Shown piece after piece: positions 18,247 to 25,812 of a DNA stretch of 64,000 nucleotides (positions are counted from its first letter, which is position 1; every line of letters starts with the position of its first letter). The notes under the pieces were generated by a model. It did not search any database, had not been told where the DNA came from, and saw only the letters and a list, made by a program, of their open reading frames with translations. The stretch lies in assembly GCA_034422455.1 (NCBI GenBank), contig DAOUJQ010000001.1, positions 1 through 64,000 of the forward strand. Direction: 5' to 3'. The translations under genes and the position numbers were made by a program. Origin of the DNA: UBA1127 sp034422455 (lineage in GTDB: Bacteria > Chloroflexota > Dehalococcoidia > Lucifugimonadales > UBA1127).

Positions 18247-20103
18247 ATGAGGTCCTTCTACCGTGGCGGGTTAGCCACATTTGTGTTGCTGCTGGGGCTG
18301 CTTGTAGTGTTTGCGGCCTGCGGCGGCGACGATGACGATGCCACCGACACCGGTGGATCAACGACTACGGAGCCGGCGGCGGTGCCGACGGTTGCCGCGA
18401 CAGGTCCCATCAGTGCCATACCCACGGCGGTTCCTGAGCAGACCGGCTCCACTGACACCACGCAGCCCGCTGACGCGATGCCCAAGCCTGAAGACACGAT
18501 GATGCCCCAGGGTGATCCCGTGGTCGAGAGGCTGATCATTGCGGACGCGCCTCCTTCCAGAGAGTCCAACAACCCCTGGGGGTTTGAGAGTCCGCGTGGC
18601 CCCTACTTCATGAACGTCGTCTATGACTCGCTCATCGCGGTCGACCCGCTCGACGGCTCCTTCGTCCCTGGTCTGGCGGAGTCCTTCAGCGTCGAACCCG
18701 ACGGCACGTCCATCCGGCTGAAGCTGCGCAAGGGCGTGCAGTTCCACGGAGGCAACGGTGAGTTCACCGCGGACGACGTGGTGGGTACGCACATTCAGAT
18801 GACCCGTGAGGACGCGGCCCACACCCACCGGTCCCAGTACCGGCAGGTGACGCCTGAGGTCATCAACGACTACGAGGTGGTGCTGCGCACCGAGAACCCC
18901 AACCCGGAGCTCATCCCCAACCTGTCCGAGCGGAACGTGATCTCCTTTGAGATCCTCAGCCGCAAGGATATGATTTCGCTGGGTGGTGAGGAGATCCCCG
19001 GTGACAAGCCGGACCTTTCCGACCGGCTCCCGGCGGGCACGGGCCCTTATGAGTTCGTGTCTCGTGAGCAGAGCGTAAACTTCCTTGTGCGTGCCAGCGG
19101 CATGGAGCACTGGCGCTGGCAGCCCGAGTTCCAGGAGATCGAGTACCGGTTCATCGGTGAGTCCTCCACCAAGCTGGCGGGCCTGATCACCGGTGAGATC
19201 CACATGACCCAGCTGCCGCAGGACCTCAAGGAGCAGGCGGTGGCCGGTGGCATCGGTCTTGCCCGCGCCCTCACGCTGGCCCGTGAGCGCGCCCTGTTTG
19301 TAAACAGCCACGTCTTTGACAAGGCCTACTTCAGCTTCGAGCCCAAGGGCACGCCCTGCGGCTTTGTCCACTGTGACCAGGCCTTCCGTGACGTCCGCGT
19401 GCGCCAGGCCCTGAGCAAGGCCGTCAACCGCGACGAGATCAACGCGGTCTACTACGGCGGGGAGGGCACCGAGGTGCACAACCCCCACCTGATCCCGACG
19501 GCCAGCTACTGGAACCCCGCATGGGACCAGAACTTTGAGTCTGAATACGGCTACAACCCGGCCGAGGCGCGGCAGCTCCTGGCCGACGCCGGCTACGGCC
19601 CCAACAACCCCCTGGAAATCCTGATTGACGGCACCCCCAGCGGTGGTGTGCCGGAGAAGGCAGACCAGGCTGAGACGATCCTCGGTTACTTCCGCGAGGT
19701 CGGCATCGACGCGGAGCTGGACCAGCGCGACGCCGCCACCACGCGGGCCATTGGCCGCGCATTCGGCTTCGAGAAGCGCGTCACCTTCATGACCTCCAAC
19801 ATCTACGAGACCCAGGCCTTCCGGGTGCACCACCACTCCGGCACCACGCCGCGCGGTGGCCCCGAGTTCGAGGGCCTGGACGAAGCCATCACGCAGCAGC
19901 GGTCCACCGTGGACCCGGTGTTGGCCCTTGACGGCCTGCGGAACGTCGGCGACGTTTCCTTCCCGCTCCACATCGCCCTGCCGCTCTTCTGGGTGCCTGA
20001 CGACATTGTCTTCAACCCGGACATCGTGGCTGAGTACAACCGCTCAGGCGTACCGCTTGGCCCGTACCACAGCCTCCAGCAGATCAAGGCGGTCCGGAAG
20101 TAG
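18247..20103 (+). CDS. ABC transporter solute-binding lipoprotein, family 5 (paralogue 3)
   Basis: 618 aa, closest relative of the gene at 16097. Signal peptide MRSFYRGGLATFVLLLGLLV with VFAAC lipobox, then a Thr/Pro-rich tether and an SBP_bac_5 domain ending in the same YHSLQQIKAVRK tail as its neighbour. Differences between the two paralogues are concentrated in the binding domain, suggesting different ligands. The ATG at 18247 is preceded by GGGGGGT; an in-frame ATG 15 nt upstream is less likely because it lies within the RBS area. Independent promoter and a strong terminator. No ABC permease or ATPase gene adjoins it. Confidence 0.92.
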   Translation: MRSFYRGGLATFVLLLGLLVVFAACGGDDDDATDTGGSTTTEPAAVPTVAATGPISAIPTAVPEQTGSTDTTQPADAMPKPEDTMMPQGDPVVERLIIADAPPSRESNNPWGFESPRGPYFMNVVYDSLIAVDPLDGSFVPGLAESFSVEPDGTSIRLKLRKGVQFHGGNGEFTADDVVGTHIQMTREDAAHTHRSQYRQVTPEVINDYEVVLRTENPNPELIPNLSERNVISFEILSRKDMISLGGEEIPGDKPDLSDRLPAGTGPYEFVSREQSVNFLVRASGMEHWRWQPEFQEIEYRFIGESSTKLAGLITGEIHMTQLPQDLKEQAVAGGIGLARALTLARERALFVNSHVFDKAYFSFEPKGTPCGFVHCDQAFRDVRVRQALSKAVNRDEINAVYYGGEGTEVHNPHLIPTASYWNPAWDQNFESEYGYNPAEARQLLADAGYGPNNPLEILIDGTPSGGVPEKADQAETILGYFREVGIDAELDQRDAATTRAIGRAFGFEKRVTFMTSNIYETQAFRVHHHSGTTPRGGPEFEGLDEAITQQRSTVDPVLALDGLRNVGDVSFPLHIALPLFWVPDDIVFNPDIVAEYNRSGVPLGPYHSLQQIKAVRK

Positions 20104-20131
20104 TCCGGTCGCAGCCTGACTGAGGGATAAC

Positions 20132-20165
20132 AGAAGCCCCCGGCCAATTCAGGCCGGGGGCTTCT
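20132..20165 (+). terminator. Strong intrinsic terminator after third solute-binding protein gene
   Basis: Perfect 14-bp stem AGAAGCCCCCGGCC / GGCCGGGGGCTTCT around the loop AATTCA, followed by TCTTT. Because the next gene is convergent it may act in both directions. Confidence 0.85.
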
Positions 20166-20222
20166 TCTTTGGATGCCAATCCTGTGGGTCAGGGCTGCAA
20201 CTGGCGATTGGTGCCGTGCTGC

Positions 20223-20585
20223 CTAAGATTCTTTCGCCGGGGTGTACGGCTTGAAGAAACTGTGCAGGAAGGAATGCGTGTGCGCCCAGGCATGCGCGCG
20301 CTTGAGACCCGCAGTGGGGATGATGTCGCCATCGTTGGTGATCTTGACAGCCTGGTGGCGAGGCCCTGGCGACAGCGGCGCGACGGCGGGGAACTCCACC
20401 TCGCACCCGAGGCCGTCGAGGAAGCTCTTCAACCCGTCGTAGCCCTTGGTTGACATATTGGGCGCGACGTAGATGTAGAACTCGCTGGCGCCGTCAACCT
20501 CGTCGAAGTGCTCGCTGCCGTTGCCGCCCATGCGCTGGCGGCGCGCCTTCCTGTCGTAGCCCGGTCCTCTTGCGTCGAGGGTCAC
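20223..20585 (-). CDS. Hypothetical protein, unknown family
   Basis: 120 aa, not recognised. GTG at 20585 preceded by AAGGAGG (4 nt) and by a good promoter, which makes it a real gene. The sequence is soluble: a basic N-terminus (GYDRKARRQRMGGNGSEHF), then SEFYIYVAPNMSTKGYDGLKSFLDGLGCEVEFPAVAPL, looking like a small alpha/beta fold, and a His-rich end AHAWAHTHSFLHSFF that might bind metal. It may be a single gene unit, divergent from nothing and convergent with the solute-binding gene. No function can be proposed with confidence. Confidence 0.7.
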   Translation of the reverse strand: MTLDARGPGYDRKARRQRMGGNGSEHFDEVDGASEFYIYVAPNMSTKGYDGLKSFLDGLGCEVEFPAVAPLSPGPRHQAVKITNDGDIIPTAGLKRAHAWAHTHSFLHSFFKPYTPAKES

Positions 20586-20613
20586 GTGGCCTCCTTGCTC
20601 TTGCCCTTCACCG

Positions 20614-20642
20614 ATTCTACTGTCGTGCAGATACCCGTTCAA
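20614..20642 (-). promoter_or_regulatory. Promoter of the hypothetical gene ending at 20223
   Basis: On the minus strand TTGAAC (20642-20637), 17-nt spacer, TAGAAT (20619-20614). Predicted start of transcription is about 22 nt before the GTG start. Confidence 0.7.
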
Positions 20643-20662
20643 GAACACGATGGGACGTGGAG

Positions 20663-21109
20663 CTACGCGCGCGCCTTGACTGGCTTCCGCATCATGATGT
20701 GCTCGATCCCGGCTTCCTCGAATGGCTCGCCCTCTTCCGCGTAGCCATGCGCGAGGTAGAACGCCGAGACGTACCGCTGTGCGTGCAGCGTCATCTCCAC
20801 GGCGCCCTCCCGCTCCGCGGCCTCCTCCAGGAAGCGCAGCACGCTCCCGCCGACGCCCTGCCGGCGCATGTCCGCGCGGACGGCCATCCGTCCCACGCGG
20901 GCCTCGCCGTCGGGCAGGAGCGCAAACCGGCCCGTGCCGACGACGTCGCCGCCAAGAAACGCCAGCGCCTGGCATGCCGTCTCGTCGAGTTCGTCGCTCT
21001 CCATCTCCGGCGGCACGCCCTGCTCTTCAACGAACACCGTCCACCGCAGCGCGTGCAGGACTTCCATGTCTTGCGGCGTAGCCGCACGTCGGACCAGGAG
21101 TTCTGGCAC
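20663..21109 (-). CDS. GNAT family N-acetyltransferase
   Basis: 148 aa. GNAT acetyl-CoA site: VGRMAVRADMRRQGVGGSVLRFLEEAA contains the R-x-x-G-x-G/A phosphate-binding loop (RRQGVG) around residues 82-88. The start LHALRWTVFVEEQGVPPEMESDELDE resembles the ElaA/YjcF-like subgroup, in which an FVEEQ motif is typical. Acetylation substrate unknown. On the minus strand, TTGCCT-N18-TACGAT at about 21138-21167 could be its promoter. Neighbouring genes do not reveal a pathway. Confidence 0.88.
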   Translation of the reverse strand: MPELLVRRAATPQDMEVLHALRWTVFVEEQGVPPEMESDELDETACQALAFLGGDVVGTGRFALLPDGEARVGRMAVRADMRRQGVGGSVLRFLEEAAEREGAVEMTLHAQRYVSAFYLAHGYAEEGEPFEEAGIEHIMMRKPVKARA

Positions 21110-21241
21110 GTGCTTACCTCCTGCGTATGGCCTGGCTATCGTAGCGGAGCCGCCGCCGGGGAGGCAACGTTCCGTGCTGGCTTGGCTCCCGCGTCTGCAC
21201 TATCATGGCTGCGGCGCCAGACGCGAAAGGACAGGGGTAAA

Positions 21242-22216
21242 GTGGTCAAGAAAATCCGGCTCGGCTTTGGCATTGGTGCGTGGCCTTTTGGGGAGCGCAC
21301 CGCGGCGCGCTTCTACGACTTCGTGGACCGCTGCGAGGACTGGGGAGTCGACTCCCTCTGGTTCAGCGACCGCATCGTCGGTGCGGGCGGCACGCTTGAG
21401 CCTGTGGTCACCATGGCCGCCCTGAGCGGCCGCAAGGGCATGATGAAATTTGGCACCAACGCCCTCATCATGTCCGTCCGGCACCCGGTGCTCATGGCGA
21501 AGGAGCTCGCCACCCTCGATTTCCTCTCGGAGGGCCGCCTGCTCCTCGTGGCCGGCCTCGGCAGCGAGGACCCGATCGAGTACGAGGCCCTCGGCATGGC
21601 CAAGCCCCAGCGCGCCCGCCGCACCGACGAAGCGCTGGAGGCCCTCCGGCTCCTGTGGACGCAGGACAGCGCAACCTTCCACGGACGCCACTACAGCTTC
21701 ACTGACGTTTCCGTGACGCCCAGGCCCGTGCAGCAACCCGGCCCGCCCATCTGGATCGGCGGGCGCAGCGACGCCGCCATGCGCCGCACCGGCCGCCTCG
21801 GCGACGGCTGGCTCCCCTCCGCGATCACGCCCGACGAGTGCGCCGCAGGCATCGCCGCCATCGACGCCTACGCCGCGGAGGCGGGCCGCGCCGTCCCGGA
21901 CGACCACTTCGGCGTGTCCATCACCTGCGCCGTCGCCGACTCCCAGGACGCCGCGCGGGAACTCGCCGCGGGCGCCCTGCCCCGCCGTCGTGACGATGTT
22001 CCGTTGGAGACCTACACGGCAATGGGCGCGCCTGAACAGATCATCGCCAAGCTGAACGAGTACGTGGACGCGGGCGTCACCAAGTTCGTGCTCCGGCCGT
22101 CGGGACCGCCGGACGTGTGGATGCGACAGGCGGAGCGGCTGGCGACGCAGGTCATCGCGCCCATGCAGACGCCATTCACCGAGGTGGAGGTGCAGGAGCG
22201 GGCCGGGACGCGGTGA
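21242..22216 (+). CDS. LLM-class flavin-dependent oxidoreductase
   Basis: 324 aa, luciferase-like TIM barrel. Visible family features: IRLGFGIGAWP opening strand, DFVDRCEDWGVDSLWFSDRI, RHPVLMAKELATLDFLSEGRLLLVAGLGS, ALRLLWTQDSATFHGRHYSF and the C-terminal GAPEQIIAKLNEYVDAGVTKFVL. These enzymes use FMN or F420 to oxidise organic substrates. Start GTG at 21242 after GGACAGGGG. The cofactor cannot be decided from sequence alone; AWP and GLGS are compatible with F420-type members. Confidence 0.9.
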   Translation: MVKKIRLGFGIGAWPFGERTAARFYDFVDRCEDWGVDSLWFSDRIVGAGGTLEPVVTMAALSGRKGMMKFGTNALIMSVRHPVLMAKELATLDFLSEGRLLLVAGLGSEDPIEYEALGMAKPQRARRTDEALEALRLLWTQDSATFHGRHYSFTDVSVTPRPVQQPGPPIWIGGRSDAAMRRTGRLGDGWLPSAITPDECAAGIAAIDAYAAEAGRAVPDDHFGVSITCAVADSQDAARELAAGALPRRRDDVPLETYTAMGAPEQIIAKLNEYVDAGVTKFVLRPSGPPDVWMRQAERLATQVIAPMQTPFTEVEVQERAGTR

Positions 22217-22228
22217 GCGGTCGCCCCC

Positions 22229-22939
22229 CTAGTCCTCCACCTGGATCCGCAACCGCTTGTTGATCCGCCCCTTGCTCTCGTGCCCCACGACGCGGATGCG
22301 CCCGACGTCCCGCGTGTTCGAGAGGTGCGTGCCCCCGTCGGCCTGCAGGTCGAGTCCCTCGATCTCCACGACGCGGACTTCCTGGATGCCCTCCGGCAGA
22401 AGGTTGATCTTGGTGCGGATCAGGTCCGGGATGGCCATGGCCTCGCCTCTCGGCAGGATGCGCGTGCTGATTGGCCGCCCTTCGGCGACCTCCCTGTTGA
22501 CGAGCTCCTCCACCTCTTCCGCAAAGCTGGCCGTCATGTGCTCGAACTCGAAGTCCATGCGCGCGGCCAGCGGCTGCATGTCGCCGCCGGTCACCTGCGC
22601 GCCGTAGTCGCGCCAGATGACGCCGCACAGCACGTGGAGCGCCGTGTGCGTCCGCATGAGCTGGTGCCGCCGCTCCCAGTCGATGGCGCCCGTCACCGTG
22701 TCTCCGACCGACGGCGCGCCGCCCTCGAGCTGGTGCACGATGGCCCCGTCCTTGCGCCCCACCTTCGTCACCTGCCACGTTTGCCCGCCCGCCGACAGCG
22801 TCCCCACGTCGTTGGGCTGGCCCCCGCCGCCCGGGTAGAAGGCCGTGCGATCGAGCACGACCCCGTCCTCCCGAACCTCGGTCACCGTGGCCTCGAACGT
22901 CTGGATGTAGCTGTCCTCGTGGTAGAGCGCTTCCGTCAC
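22229..22939 (-). CDS. Alanyl-tRNA editing protein, AlaX type
   Basis: 236 aa, the AlaX-M size. It is a free-standing homologue of the AlaRS editing domain that hydrolyses mischarged Ser- or Gly-tRNA(Ala). The N-terminal TAFYPGGGGQPNDVGTL is the AlaRS C-terminal-like Gly-rich motif, H98xxxH102 (HTALH) is the first half of the zinc site, and GGTHLSNTRDVG (His205) the second half; the Cys found in AlaRS (CGGTH) is Asp here, as in many AlaX proteins. GTG start at 22939 with GGAGGGG before it. It follows manC by 15 bp and is probably cotranscribed. Confidence 0.9.
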   Translation of the reverse strand: MTEALYHEDSYIQTFEATVTEVREDGVVLDRTAFYPGGGGQPNDVGTLSAGGQTWQVTKVGRKDGAIVHQLEGGAPSVGDTVTGAIDWERRHQLMRTHTALHVLCGVIWRDYGAQVTGGDMQPLAARMDFEFEHMTASFAEEVEELVNREVAEGRPISTRILPRGEAMAIPDLIRTKINLLPEGIQEVRVVEIEGLDLQADGGTHLSNTRDVGRIRVVGHESKGRINKRLRIQVED

Positions 22940-22954
22940 TGGCCCCTCCGTCGG

Positions 22955-24424
22955 CTAGCCGTCGATGTGGCGGCCGTACTTGTCGTCGAGCCGGACGATG
23001 TCGTCCTCGCCCAGGTACTCGCCCTGCTGCACCTCGATGAATTCGAGCGGCTCGCTGCCCTTGTTCTCGGCGCGGTGCACCATGCCCGCTGGAATGTCCA
23101 CCGAGCCTCCCACCGCGAGCGTCAGCGCCTCGTCGCCCCGCGTCACCGTCGCCTCGCCGCGCACCACCACCCACCGCTCGGCGCGCATGCGGTGCCACTG
23201 CAGCGAGATGGCCGCGCCCGGGTGCACCAGGATGCGCTTGACCTGGAAGCCGGGCCCGCTGTCGATAACGGTGAACGTGCCCCAGGGCCGGTGGACGTGC
23301 GGGTACGATTCCTGCTCCGTGCGGCCCGCCTCGCCCAGCGACTCCACGACCTGCCTGACCTCCTGTACGCGGTCCCGGTGGGCGACCAGCACGGCGTCCG
23401 CCGTCTCCACGACCACGATGTCCTCCAGCCCCAGGCCCGCCAGCAATCTGCGCCGGGAGAGCAGCAGCGAGTTCTTCGTGTCTTGCAGGACAACGTCGCC
23501 CTGCGTGCGATTCCCTGCGTCGTCGCGGCTGCCCATCTCCCACACTGCCGTCCACGCGCCCACGTCCGACCATCCAACGTCGAGCGGCAGCACGGCGTAG
23601 CCCGGCCGGTCCGGCGATGAGTCACCGCCCACGCGCTCCATGACGGCGTAGTCGATGGACTCACTGGGACACGCGCCGAACGCTGCGGAATCCGGTCGCA
23701 CGTACGTCTCGCTACGCTGGGCCGTGTTCATGGCCTCGGCGCACGCCGCGGCGATGTCCGGGCGGCTGCGCTCCAGCTCCGCCAGCCACAGGTCTGCGGG
23801 CATGAGAAACATGCCGCTGTTCCAGTAATACTCCCCGGAGTCCAGGAACGACTGTGCCGTGGCCGCGTCCGGCTTCTCCACGAATTGCCGCAGGACAAGC
23901 GCCCCGGTGCCGTTTCTGTTTGCATCCCCGATCGGCCCGCCGGCCTTGATGTAGCCGTATCCGGTCTCCGGCGCGCTGGGCACGACGCCAAACGTGACCA
24001 GGCGCCCATCCTCCCCGACCGATCCGCCGGCCAGCACCGTCGCGCGGAAGCCGTCCACGTCGCCGATGGCGTGGTCGGCGGGCATGGCGAGCAGCAGGGA
24101 CGGCTCGTTCGGAGAGGTGTGTAGCGCCTCGTGCGCCGCCAGCGCGAGAGCGGGCGCCGTGTTGCGCCCCTGCGGTTCGAGCACGACCGCCGCAGGCTCT
24201 ACGCCGACCTCCCGAAGCTGGTCGAGCACCAGGAAGCGGTGGACCTCGTTGCAGACGACAATGGGCGCCACACAGCCCTCAAGTCCGGCAAGGCGGAGCG
24301 CGGTGTCCTGCAGCATGGAACGCTCGCCCATGAGCGGCAGGAATTGCTTGGGCATGTCCTGGCGGGAAAGGGGCCAAAGCCGGCTTCCCGAGCCGCCGGC
24401 AAGGATCACCGGCACTAGGCGCAT
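22955..24424 (-). CDS. manC: Mannose-1-phosphate guanylyltransferase / mannose-6-phosphate isomerase-like
   Basis: 489 aa, standard length for the bifunctional type. N-terminal nucleotidyltransferase: ILAGGSGSRLWPLSRQDMPKQ is the GTP/metal signature; FVEKPD and YYWNSGMF follow. It makes GDP-mannose for polysaccharide or glycan synthesis. The C-terminal cupin domain (RPWGTFTVI to the end) should be the isomerase, but its metal motif reads SLQWHRMRAERW where relatives have HxHR..EHW, so isomerase activity is doubtful. ATG at 24424 preceded by AGGAGGGG. A short inverted repeat upstream (24462-24477) may be regulatory. Confidence 0.93.
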   Translation of the reverse strand: MRLVPVILAGGSGSRLWPLSRQDMPKQFLPLMGERSMLQDTALRLAGLEGCVAPIVVCNEVHRFLVLDQLREVGVEPAAVVLEPQGRNTAPALALAAHEALHTSPNEPSLLLAMPADHAIGDVDGFRATVLAGGSVGEDGRLVTFGVVPSAPETGYGYIKAGGPIGDANRNGTGALVLRQFVEKPDAATAQSFLDSGEYYWNSGMFLMPADLWLAELERSRPDIAAACAEAMNTAQRSETYVRPDSAAFGACPSESIDYAVMERVGGDSSPDRPGYAVLPLDVGWSDVGAWTAVWEMGSRDDAGNRTQGDVVLQDTKNSLLLSRRRLLAGLGLEDIVVVETADAVLVAHRDRVQEVRQVVESLGEAGRTEQESYPHVHRPWGTFTVIDSGPGFQVKRILVHPGAAISLQWHRMRAERWVVVRGEATVTRGDEALTLAVGGSVDIPAGMVHRAENKGSEPLEFIEVQQGEYLGEDDIVRLDDKYGRHIDG

Positions 24425-24461
24425 CTGCCCCTCCTGGCGAAGCGGAAAGCGGGTTTCATGG

Positions 24462-24477
24462 CTGTATCAGTATACAG
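24462..24477. promoter_or_regulatory. Inverted repeat upstream of manC
   Basis: CTGTAT-CAGT-ATACAG, 38-53 bp before the manC start. Could be an operator; no exact -35/-10 pair was found around it. Confidence 0.35.
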
Positions 24478-24506
24478 AATAGCGGGCGGATGGTGGGCAA
24501 TGGCCC

Positions 24507-25490
24507 CTAGTCCAGCGTCGTCACGGCGATGGCGCCTACGGCGACCGTCGGCAGCGCGTCGCAGATGACGTCCCACGTCGCGCCCCGGTCCGTGCTGGCG
24601 TAGATGACGCCGTGGTCCGTCCCCGCGAAGACGCGGTTGGCGTCCGAGGGGTCCCACGCCAGCGCGACGACCATGTTCTCGTCGGCGCCCAGGTTCTCCA
24701 GCAGCGTCCATGACCGGCCCCCGTCGACAGAGCGCACGGCCTGCGCCTCCTTGCGCCGCGCACTGCTCGCGACGCCCGCGATGACAAGGTCATGGTCGTC
24801 CGGCGCCTGCACGATGGGGATGTTGTGCCGCCGCTCCAGGCCCTCGCCGATGTCCAGCCAAGTGTCGCCGCCGTCGTCGCTGCGGTACGGGCCGTGCGCC
24901 GTCGCCGCGTAGACCGTGCTCGGCGCCGACGGGCTGGCGATGACCTTGTGTACGTCCGGGTGCGCGCCGTGCAGGTGCTCCCACGAGCTCCCGCCATCCC
25001 GCGACCGCAGGATGCCCCCCACCTCGATGCCCGCGTACACGACGTCGGGGTCTGACGGCGACAGGCACAGCGCGCGGACGTGTGCGTGCCGGCCCTCCCA
25101 GTGGAACGACCACTCGTCCGAGCCTGGTACGGCGCGGAATGCCGAGCACTCCTCCCACGTTTCGCCGCCGTCCGACGTGCGGTAGACCGTCGCGGGCTCG
25201 CTGCCGACGTAGACCCGGTCCGGGTCGCCAGGGTGTACGGTGACGCTGTGCGCGTGGTCCGTCGGGTACGCGCTGAGCTGCCGCCACGTCAGTCCCCCGT
25301 CGTCACTCCGGTGCACTCCGGCTTCGTAGGCGACGATGTATGCCCGCCGTGGGTCCGACGCCGCGGCAGCAACCTTGGCCGCTGCGTGCTCCAGCGGCGT
25401 CACCGGCCCCTGCGTCCACGCGCCGCCGTCGACGCTGGACAGGGTCGTGACGCCGTCATGCATTCCTATGAGGAGTCGTGTTGTCGCCAT
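24507..25490 (-). CDS. BNR/Asp-box beta-propeller protein
   Basis: 327 aa with at least five Asp-box repeats (S/T-x-D-x-G-x-T/S-W): HRSDDGGLTW, YRTSDGGETW, LRSRDGGSSW, YRSDDGGDTW, VRSVDGGRSW and ASTDRGATW. The repeats are about 45-50 residues apart, as in sialidase/YCF48-like propellers. Members of the exo-alpha-sialidase annotation class like this lack sialidase catalytic residues and are of unknown function. No signal peptide, so probably cytoplasmic. ATG at 25490 preceded by AAGGAG; a TATAAT -10-like element sits at 25520-25525. Confidence 0.85.
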   Translation of the reverse strand: MATTRLLIGMHDGVTTLSSVDGGAWTQGPVTPLEHAAAKVAAAASDPRRAYIVAYEAGVHRSDDGGLTWRQLSAYPTDHAHSVTVHPGDPDRVYVGSEPATVYRTSDGGETWEECSAFRAVPGSDEWSFHWEGRHAHVRALCLSPSDPDVVYAGIEVGGILRSRDGGSSWEHLHGAHPDVHKVIASPSAPSTVYAATAHGPYRSDDGGDTWLDIGEGLERRHNIPIVQAPDDHDLVIAGVASSARRKEAQAVRSVDGGRSWTLLENLGADENMVVALAWDPSDANRVFAGTDHGVIYASTDRGATWDVICDALPTVAVGAIAVTTLD

Positions 25491-25812
25491 TCTTGTGCTC
25501 CTTGCCTTTGGCTGCGCCCATTATACGGAAGCCCGGCAGCCCCCGCGAGCCGTGTATCCCCGGACCCTGACACGGGCCCGTTGCCCATGACGCCTTCGCC
25601 TCGCTACCCTGACCTGCGAGGAGGTCCCGCCGCATCCGGCAGAGCGCCGTGGCGAAAGGATGTGTTTCTCTGCAAAATCGCCGGAATGCACCACGCTTCG
25701 CCAAAACAATCCGTATTGGAAACATGGTCTAACAGATACGCTTTGTTGTTGCAAAAGAAAAATTTTCGAGTCCCGGTTCGTTTTCGGCTGACGCTCGGCC
25801 CATTCAGGGGCG
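25491..25812. other. Intergenic region between BNR protein and asparaginase-like genes
   Basis: 322 bp without a gene. The first 50 bp probably hold the BNR gene promoter. Around 25730-25775 there is a distinctly AT-rich patch with the palindromic word GAAAAATTTTC, similar to patches at 40806 and 42703. The remainder shows nothing recognisable. Confidence 0.45.

Noticed and set aside
14047..20103. Large direct repeats as a possible CRISPR or mobile element
   Set aside because: The repetition is explained by three paralogous solute-binding protein genes; no short regular repeat/spacer pattern exists.
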